From contig VGGT01000099.1 in the NCBI GenBank assembly GCA_016868485.1, positions 1 to 7,097 on the forward strand: DNA of 7,097 nucleotides, read 5' to 3'. The stretch comes from Bacteroidota bacterium. Its GTDB lineage: Bacteria; Bacteroidota; Bacteroidia; UBA7662. How positions within the stretch are numbered: the stretch's first letter is position 1; each line of letters begins with the position of its first letter. The position numbers were made by a program, and so were the translations under genes. The notes beneath the pieces were generated by a model, which worked only from the letters and a program-made list of their open reading frames with translations, was not told the origin of the DNA and ran no database searches. This document shows positions 1 through 5,328 of this stretch, one piece after another.

Positions 1-1
1 T

Positions 2-9
2 TATTTTTG
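2..9 (+). promoter_or_regulatory. Putative -7 promoter element (TAnnTTTG) of the TonB-dependent receptor gene
   Basis: TATTTTTG matches the Bacteroidetes primary-sigma -7 consensus TAnnTTTG at every fixed position. The matching -33 element would lie left of the window, so only half the promoter can be judged. The same octamer appears twice in the rpoN/asnS intergenic region. If it is used, transcription would start only a few nucleotides before the ATG at 18, which favours one of the later in-frame ATGs (27, 36 or 45) as the receptor start. Confidence 0.5.
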
Positions 10-35
10 TATGGCCTATGGACCAAATGTCTACG

Positions 36-2345
36 ATGAATAAGATGGGCTTGGCCCGTCTCGTCCTCTTGCTCCTCTATGTTCATGCCGAATCTTGGGC
101 CCAGCCGGGTGCCGCTGTTGATACCCTTAGGGGTGTTGTGCTGGAACAAGATGCGCAAGGCCGATTTCAACCGCTTCCTATGGCGCATGTTTATTGGCTG
201 GGAACGCAGCGGGGCACCACCACCAATGCCCAAGGAGCATTCACCCTGTCGGCACACCCCGAAACACGGCAGCTGGTGGTTCGCTATACGGGTTATGAAC
301 CCGACACCTTGTTTATCCGGGATTATCGCTCTGTTCAGGTGGTGCTGCGCACGCAAGAGCGGTTTGGACTGGTGGAGGTGACCGAACAAAGAGCCACATC
401 ATTCATTTCGCGTGCTGAGGTAAGAAACGCCCGGGTGATCACCGAGGGCGAGCTCTTTAAGGCGGCATGTTGTAACCTTTCTGAGAGCTTTGAAACCAAT
501 CCGTCGGTGGAGGTGACCTATACCGATGCCGCTTCGGGTGTCAAACAAATCCAAATGCTTGGCCTGTCGGGCGCCTATGTTCAGCTGCTGCGCGAAAACC
601 TGCCCGGGATCAGGGGCTTGGCTACGCACTACGGCCTGGCGCTGCTGCCGGGTTCGTGGATCGACGAGATGCAGCTGACACAGGGCGTTGGATCGGTGGT
701 GAATGGCTATGAGAGCCTAACCGGACAAATCAACCTGGAGGTCAAAAAGCCCGATTACGCAGGCCGCGTGCTGCTGAATGCTTACCAAAACCAAATGGGA
801 CGATCGGAGGCGAATTTGGTCGTGGCCCAACCCCTGTCGGGCCGGTGGAGCAGCAGCCTGCTCCTGCACGCTAACCGTATGGAGGGCACCCCAGACATCA
901 ACGACGATGGATTTGTTGACCTACCGGCCGGCCAGCAATGGAACGGGCTTCTTCGGCTTCACTACAACGACGGCTTAGGACTTACGGGTCAAATGGCCCT
1001 TCGGGCTGTTGATGATCGGCGCCGGGGCGGACAGGTATCCTACCGGCATGATCGGGCTCGTGAGGCGCAATCGGGGGTGTATGGATTGAAAACGGGCATC
1101 GGCCAACAAGAAATTTTTGGTAAGCTGGGTTATGTCTTCCCTGCCCATAAATACCGGTCGATCGGCCTGCTGTGGAGCGCATCGGCCACGCAGCTCGACA
1201 ACCAATTCGGGCGCCGCGACTACCATGGAGCGCAGCAAACGCGCAGCGCACAGCTGATCTATCAGGACATATTAGGCGATACCCGTAATCGTTACCGCGC
1301 AGGCGTGAGCTGGCTCAACGATCGCTTTTCCGAATGGGTCGACACCCTTGCGTTTCATTCGGGTGGATCCCCGGCACATTCCGATTCCTCGCGCCTCGAT
1401 TTTGTGCGCCATGAACGTGTTCCTGGGGTTTTCACCGAACTGACGCTGGAGCGAGGAAAACTTCTTTGGGTATTGGGTCTGCGCTACGACCAACACAATC
1501 TATACGGAGGGCAATGGAGCCCTCGTTTGAATGGGAAGTGGAACATATCAGACAACGATCAGTTGCGTTTCTCGGCCGGAAGGGGCTTTCGGGTGGCATC
1601 GGTATTGGCCGAGCAACAGGGAGGCCTGGTGAGTAGTCGCCGCCTCATCATCGACCGGCAGAATGAGCGAGGGGCCTTCGGACTAGATGCGGAGCGGGCA
1701 TGGCATGTGGGCCTTCAGGGCAATCACGATTTTCGTTTTCGCTATCGGTCGGCACGGGTGTCGATGGACGTTCAGCAGACCTGGTTTATGGGGCAGGTGG
1801 TGGCCGATTACGATCAATCGCCCACCGAGTTGCATCTTTATTCACTCAACGGGGCATCATACAGCAGAAGCGCCCAGCTGGAGCTCGAGGTGCAGCCCCG
1901 AAAAAGAATGGAACTCAGATTGGCCTACCGCATTCAGGATGTTCAAACCGATTACCGGGTAGGCCGGTTGAGTCGGCCCCTCGTGCCCCGAAGTAGGGGG
2001 CTGTTGAATTTGTCGTGGAAAACAAAAAGTCGGTGGGATTTCGATTTTACCCTACACACCTATGGAAGTAAGCGCTTACCATCCACATGGGGCAATCCCG
2101 ATTCGCTGCGTATGCGTGCGCAATCGCCGGTTTATGCGGTGGGCTTTTTTCAACTCACCAAGAATTTCGATCGATCGGCGCTCTACCTCGGCATCGAGAA
2201 CCTCACCGATTTCCGACAGACTGATCTGATTGTTTCTGCCCAGCAGCCCTTCTCTCCCCATTTCGATGCATCCCTTGTTTGGGGCCCGGCCATCGAGCGC
2301 ATGATCTATGTGGGCTGGCGCTGGCGACTCATACCAGCCATTTGA
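36..2345 (+). CDS. TonB-dependent outer-membrane receptor with carboxypeptidase-regulatory-like N-terminal domain
   Basis: This is a TonB-dependent receptor, an outer-membrane beta-barrel that imports a scarce ligand using energy passed on by TonB-ExbB-ExbD. From the ATG at 36 it has 769 residues. A signal peptide comes first: basic start MNKMGLAR, a leucine-rich core, and a likely cleavage after SWA (residue 22). A carboxypeptidase-regulatory-like beta-sandwich domain spans about residues 28-105, ending in a TonB-box-like segment (LVEVTEQ). The plug is about 128-238 and contains KAACCNLSESFETNPSVEV, QIQMLGLSG, RGLATHYGL and GSVVNGYESLTGQINLEVKKP. The barrel fills the rest. I recognise this plug signature, including the Cys pair at 145-146, from a widespread Bacteroidetes receptor family that I recall lying near heavy-metal-associated (HMA) proteins, so copper or another metal chelate is a possible but unproven ligand. 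There are four in-frame ATGs (18, 27, 36, 45). I chose 36 because it gives the cleanest signal peptide and leaves room for a leader after the promoter element at 2-9. No SusD-like partner is visible. Confidence 0.93.
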   Translation: MNKMGLARLVLLLLYVHAESWAQPGAAVDTLRGVVLEQDAQGRFQPLPMAHVYWLGTQRGTTTNAQGAFTLSAHPETRQLVVRYTGYEPDTLFIRDYRSVQVVLRTQERFGLVEVTEQRATSFISRAEVRNARVITEGELFKAACCNLSESFETNPSVEVTYTDAASGVKQIQMLGLSGAYVQLLRENLPGIRGLATHYGLALLPGSWIDEMQLTQGVGSVVNGYESLTGQINLEVKKPDYAGRVLLNAYQNQMGRSEANLVVAQPLSGRWSSSLLLHANRMEGTPDINDDGFVDLPAGQQWNGLLRLHYNDGLGLTGQMALRAVDDRRRGGQVSYRHDRAREAQSGVYGLKTGIGQQEIFGKLGYVFPAHKYRSIGLLWSASATQLDNQFGRRDYHGAQQTRSAQLIYQDILGDTRNRYRAGVSWLNDRFSEWVDTLAFHSGGSPAHSDSSRLDFVRHERVPGVFTELTLERGKLLWVLGLRYDQHNLYGGQWSPRLNGKWNISDNDQLRFSAGRGFRVASVLAEQQGGLVSSRRLIIDRQNERGAFGLDAERAWHVGLQGNHDFRFRYRSARVSMDVQQTWFMGQVVADYDQSPTELHLYSLNGASYSRSAQLELEVQPRKRMELRLAYRIQDVQTDYRVGRLSRPLVPRSRGLLNLSWKTKSRWDFDFTLHTYGSKRLPSTWGNPDSLRMRAQSPVYAVGFFQLTKNFDRSALYLGIENLTDFRQTDLIVSAQQPFSPHFDASLVWGPAIERMIYVGWRWRLIPAI

Positions 2346-2382
2346 GGGATTTAAAAAGAGAATAGGCTGTATTTTTACGGCC

Positions 2383-2994
2383 GTGAAAATCATTTGCATT
2401 GGCCGCAATTATGCGGAGCACGCCCGAGAGCTCAACAACGACGTCCCCACCGAGCCCGTTGTGTTTATGAAGCCAGAAAGCGCGCTGATACGCGACGGAA
2501 AGCCCTTTTTTCTCCCCGATCATTTGGGCGATGTGCACCATGAACTGGAAATCGTGTTGCGCATTGGCCGCAACGGAAAACATATTGCGGAGCGATTTGC
2601 ATCGACCTACATAGACCGCATAGGCCTTGGCATTGATTTTACTGCCCGAAGCCTGCAAGCGGATCTGAAAAGCCGGGGCCTTCCTTGGGAATTGGCGAAG
2701 GGCTTCGACGGCTCCGCCATTTTGGGCGACTGGCTAAGCCCCGAGGAATGGCAATGGCCAACACTTCTGGCATTGCGGCTTGAAGTGAACGGTGCGATCC
2801 GACAAGTGGGCGACACAGACCAGCTGTTATTTTCCTTTGAACAGATCATCAGCTTCGTGTCGCGCTATTTTACCCTCAAGATGGGTGATTTAATTTTTAC
2901 CGGCACCCCAGCGGGTGTTGGTCCGGTGCATCGGGGCGACAGGCTGCAGGGCTTCCTCAACGACCGCCCCATGCTGCAGTGTAAAATCTGCTAA
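2383..2994 (+). CDS. Fumarylacetoacetate hydrolase (FAH) family protein, acylpyruvase/FAHD1-like
   Basis: This is a single-domain FAH-fold enzyme of 203 residues. Members hydrolyse or decarboxylate small 2-oxo acids such as acylpyruvates, oxaloacetate or aromatic-degradation intermediates, using a bound Mg2+ or Mn2+ in the cytoplasm. Family signatures in order are IGRNYAEHARELNN at the N-terminus, EPVVFMKPESALI, the metal ligands in HHELE (E54 and E56), D85 in GLGIDFTARSLQ, then KGFDGSAILG, and the C-terminal FTLKMGDLIFTGTPAGVGPV (about 164-183). The length suits the compact FAHD1/YcgM-like branch; the exact substrate cannot be read from sequence. The frame is open back to an ATG at 2308 inside the receptor gene, but homology begins at KIICIGRNY, so the GTG at 2383 is the preferred start. 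It lies 37 nt after the receptor stop and is probably cotranscribed with it. It converges on the PaaG-like gene with 6 nt between the stops. Confidence 0.9.
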   Translation: MKIICIGRNYAEHARELNNDVPTEPVVFMKPESALIRDGKPFFLPDHLGDVHHELEIVLRIGRNGKHIAERFASTYIDRIGLGIDFTARSLQADLKSRGLPWELAKGFDGSAILGDWLSPEEWQWPTLLALRLEVNGAIRQVGDTDQLLFSFEQIISFVSRYFTLKMGDLIFTGTPAGVGPVHRGDRLQGFLNDRPMLQCKIC

Positions 2995-3000
2995 ATTGTT

Positions 3001-3783
3001 CTAAGCGCCCTTAAAGACGGGTTTTCGCTTTTCGTTGAAGGCCTGTACGCCCTCGGCATAATCGGCGCTGCTTCCCGCAATTTTCTGACACTGGGCCTCG
3101 TATTCGAGCATGGTATCGAGGTCGGAGTGAAAGCTCTTATTCAGCATCTTCTTCATCAATGCAATGGCTTTGGTGGGAGCCGACTTGTAGTAGTCGGTGT
3201 AGGTTGCCACGGCTTGATCCAGTTCATCGGCCGGAACCGACCGGTTGATCATGCCCCACGCGGCCGCTTCAGGGGCAGAAACGCGCTTCCCCATGGTGCT
3301 GAGCTCGAAGGCACGCGCCGAACCCACCAAACGGGGGAGGAAATAGGACGATCCCGAATCCAAAACAAGGCCAACATTCACAAAGACTTCAATGAAAAGG
3401 GCGGTATCTACGGCCACAACCAGGTCACATGCCAGGGCCAAAGAACATCCTGCACCTGCAGCCACGCCATTGACCCGGCCAATAACGGGAACAGGGAGCT
3501 GGCGCAATGCCCGGATTATGGGGTTGTAGCGCAGGTGAAGCGACTCCGACAAATCCCGCTTTTCAGTTCCTCCAGAAATGGCTTTGAGGTCTTGGCCCGA
3601 GCAAAAAGCTTTGCCGGCACCGGTCAGCACCAAAACACGAACCGCCTTATTGCGGGCCGTTTGCTTGAGCGCGTCCTGCAACTCATAACTCATTTCGTTG
3701 TTGAATGCATTAAATACATCGGGACGGTTGAGGACAATTCGGGCTACGCCGTCTTCAACAGTATACAGGAGGTGGGGATACAT
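3001..3783 (-). CDS. Enoyl-CoA hydratase/isomerase family protein, PaaG-like
   Basis: This is a crotonase-fold acyl-CoA enzyme of 260 residues, the usual family length. Landmarks are IVLNRPDVFNAFNNEM near the N-terminus, the two oxyanion-hole segments (AFCSGQDL, about residues 59-66, and NGVAAGAGCSLALACDL, 105-121), and VNVGLVLDSGSSYFLPR (136-151). It ends with ADYAEGVQAFNEKRKPVFKG, typical of the PaaG branch. Asp142 in LVLDSG aligns with the acidic residue used by PaaG, the 2-(1,2-epoxy-1,2-dihydrophenyl)acetyl-CoA isomerase of aerobic phenylacetate breakdown. The position where crotonases often carry the hydratase Glu is Phe134-Val135 here, which fits isomerase rather than hydratase chemistry. 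No other paa genes are in the window, so a general enoyl-CoA isomerase in fatty- or aromatic-acid breakdown is equally possible. The ATG lies 22 nt downstream of the rpoN stop on the same strand, with no promoter match between them, so cotranscription is likely. Confidence 0.9.
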   Translation of the reverse strand: MYPHLLYTVEDGVARIVLNRPDVFNAFNNEMSYELQDALKQTARNKAVRVLVLTGAGKAFCSGQDLKAISGGTEKRDLSESLHLRYNPIIRALRQLPVPVIGRVNGVAAGAGCSLALACDLVVAVDTALFIEVFVNVGLVLDSGSSYFLPRLVGSARAFELSTMGKRVSAPEAAAWGMINRSVPADELDQAVATYTDYYKSAPTKAIALMKKMLNKSFHSDLDTMLEYEAQCQKIAGSSADYAEGVQAFNEKRKPVFKGA

Positions 3784-3805
3784 AAGTTAATGGGTTAAAT
3801 AAGCA

Positions 3806-5275
3806 TCAAAGTTCTTTACGCAGTCGGGCAACAGGAATATTCATGGCTTCGCGGTATTTGGCAATGGTTCTGCGGGCTATGTTGTAGCCCCGTTCGTTGA
3901 GAATTTCGGAGAGTTTCTCATCGGATAAAGGCGAGTCTTTGGACTCTCCGGCAATGAGTTCACTGAGAATTTCTTTGACCTCAATGCTGGAGGCTTCTTC
4001 CCCGCTATCGGTCATGATACCCTCCGAAAAAAAGTGTTTGAGAAGAAACGTGCCGTACTCTGTTTGCACATATTTGCTGCTGGCAACGCGCGAAATGGTG
4101 CTGATGTCGAGCCCCACCCGGTCGGCCACATCCTTTAGAATCATGGGCCGAATCCGCGTGAAATCACCCGATCTAAAAAAAGCATCTTGTAGGGCCACAA
4201 TCACCTCCATACTACTCAGCAGGGTGTGTTGTCGCTGTTTTATGGCATCGATAAACCAACGGGCGGAATCCAATTTCTGCTTAACAAAAGCCACCGCATC
4301 GCGCATTTTTTTGTCCTTTTTGGTGGATTTCTCGTAGTCGCGGAACATGTCTTTGTATTGGCTGCTCACGCGCAACTCCGGGGCATTTCGCGCGTTGAGC
4401 CGGACCACCAACTGCCCGTCCTCGTGGGTCACTACGAAATCAGGAATCACCTGTTGCGTTTTGTCGCTCGATGACTTGGTGCTGCCGGGCCGGGGATTCA
4501 AGTGAAGGATCAGCTGATGTGCCCGCCGCATCTGTTCGTCACCCAGCGATAACCCGCGCGCTATTTTGTCGTAGTGTTTTCGGGTGTATTCGTCGAAGTA
4601 TCGATGAAGAATGGCTTGGGCATGCACGACAGTCGGTTGAGCAGGAAGACGTTCGAGTTGAAGGAGGAGACATTCACGCAAGTCGCGGGCGCCAATTCCA
4701 GCGGGGTCGAATTGCTGAATGCGCCGGAGCATCGACGCTACCTCTTCGTCGGCCACCATCAGGTTATGGGAGAAGGCCAGGTCGTCGGCCACAGAAGTCA
4801 CCGCCCTCCGCAGGTATCCGTCGTTGTCGAGGCTTCCAATAATTTGATGCCCGATCAGTTGTTCCGTTTCGCTCAAGCTGAGCAAACGAAGTTGCTCAAC
4901 GAGGTCTTCATGGAAGCTGTTCTCCACACGAATGGGGATGCTTCGGTCGTCGTCGTCGTCGCTGTAGTTGTTATCGGCCAGTCGGTAATCGGCTATATCA
5001 TCGTCATCGATGTATTCAGACAGATCCTCTTGGGCCTCGTTTTCGCCTTCGTCGGCATCACCCGGAGCATCAGAACCAGTCTCATCGAGATCCGAGTAGG
5101 CGTCCTCGGGTTTATCATCCGCCCAGTCGGCTTCTTCAAGGGCGGGATTATCCTCCAATTCTTCCTTTATCCGTTGTTCCAGCATCGCCGTTGGCACCTG
5201 GAGCAGCTTCACGAACTGTATTTGCTGTGGCGATAGTCGCGTCAGCAGTTTTTGTCGGAGTCCTTGTCGCAGCAT
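3806..5275 (-). CDS. rpoN: RNA polymerase sigma-54 factor RpoN
   Basis: Sigma-54 directs RNA polymerase to -24/-12 promoters that need an ATP-driven enhancer-binding activator. The protein has 489 residues from the ATG at 5275. Region I (about 1-48) is the Gln/Leu-rich activator-responsive segment, with LSPQQIQFVKLLQVPTAMLE and IKEELEDNPALEE. Region II (about 47-112) is a long, very acidic linker that includes a DDDD run and a DDDDD run. The core-binding region (about 115-305) contains FDPAGIGARDLRECLLLQL and LNPRPG. The DNA-binding region contains the helix-turn-helix LKDVADRVGLDISTISRVAS (about 380-399) and KYVQTEYGTFLLKHFFSEG. The RpoN box reads ARRTIAKYRE (467-476, bases 3848-3877), one conservative change from ARRTVAKYRE. 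A TTG at 5296 would add seven residues, but family members start MLxQxLxQKL, so the ATG is preferred. No activator gene is visible nearby. It probably leads an operon with the PaaG-like gene. Confidence 0.97.
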   Translation of the reverse strand: MLRQGLRQKLLTRLSPQQIQFVKLLQVPTAMLEQRIKEELEDNPALEEADWADDKPEDAYSDLDETGSDAPGDADEGENEAQEDLSEYIDDDDIADYRLADNNYSDDDDDRSIPIRVENSFHEDLVEQLRLLSLSETEQLIGHQIIGSLDNDGYLRRAVTSVADDLAFSHNLMVADEEVASMLRRIQQFDPAGIGARDLRECLLLQLERLPAQPTVVHAQAILHRYFDEYTRKHYDKIARGLSLGDEQMRRAHQLILHLNPRPGSTKSSSDKTQQVIPDFVVTHEDGQLVVRLNARNAPELRVSSQYKDMFRDYEKSTKKDKKMRDAVAFVKQKLDSARWFIDAIKQRQHTLLSSMEVIVALQDAFFRSGDFTRIRPMILKDVADRVGLDISTISRVASSKYVQTEYGTFLLKHFFSEGIMTDSGEEASSIEVKEILSELIAGESKDSPLSDEKLSEILNERGYNIARRTIAKYREAMNIPVARLRKEL

Positions 5276-5293
5276 GAATTCGGTGTGGTATGC

Positions 5294-5301
5294 CAAAAAT
5301 A
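5294..5301 (-). promoter_or_regulatory. Putative -7 promoter element of rpoN
   Basis: Read on the - strand this is TATTTTTG, a full match to the Bacteroidetes -7 consensus TAnnTTTG. Eighteen nucleotides separate it from the rpoN ATG at 5275. A TTTG lies upstream on the - strand (5319-5316), but the 14-nt spacer is shorter than the usual roughly 17-23, so the -33 element is uncertain. Confidence 0.5.
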
Positions 5302-5303
5302 GC

Positions 5304-5311
5304 TATTTTTG
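5304..5311 (+). promoter_or_regulatory. Putative -7 promoter element of asnS
   Basis: TATTTTTG matches TAnnTTTG exactly. Seventeen nucleotides separate it from the preferred asnS ATG at 5329, nearly mirroring the rpoN side. No convincing TTG/TTTG -33 element is seen at the expected distance; a GTG at 5283-5285 (18-nt spacer) is the closest candidate. Confidence 0.5.
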
Positions 5312-5328
5312 AGCCCAAACGCGAAAAA

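Larger units (their letters stand above)
5294..5311. repeat. Perfect 18-bp palindrome between rpoN and asnS
   Basis: CAAAAATAGCTATTTTTG is identical to its own reverse complement, with its centre between 5302 and 5303. Each half ends in a TAnnTTTG element for one of the two divergent genes. It could simply be two back-to-back -7 elements, or it could also be an operator for a dimeric regulator. The 53-nt spacer holds no other gene. Confidence 0.85.

Noticed and set aside
2370..2377. TATTTTTA as a possible -7 promoter element for the FAH-family gene.
   Set aside because: The last consensus base is wrong and it lies only 5 nt from the GTG start, so a usable transcript is unlikely; cotranscription with the receptor is simpler.
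2308..2382. N-terminal extension of the FAH-family gene to the ATG at 2308, overlapping the receptor gene by 38 nt.
   Set aside because: The extra 25 residues lie partly in receptor coding sequence and have no family match; homology begins at the GTG at 2383.
3001..3040. Possible terminator hairpin for the FAH-family gene (AAGCGCCC with GGG and CGCTT) in the convergent region.
   Set aside because: The stem is broken by a TTTT bulge and lies within the end of the PaaG-like coding sequence; the evidence is too weak to call.
3127..3798. A 223-codon + strand open frame opposite the PaaG-like gene.
   Set aside because: It is antisense to a well-supported crotonase-family gene and its translation shows no recognisable domain; it is a shadow frame.
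4574..5236. A 220-codon + strand open frame inside rpoN that translates to a Val/Ile-rich, membrane-like protein.
   Set aside because: It is antisense to a clear sigma-54 gene. The hydrophobic look comes from the complement of the Asp/Glu-rich region II (GAC read as GTC, that is Val). It has no family resemblance.
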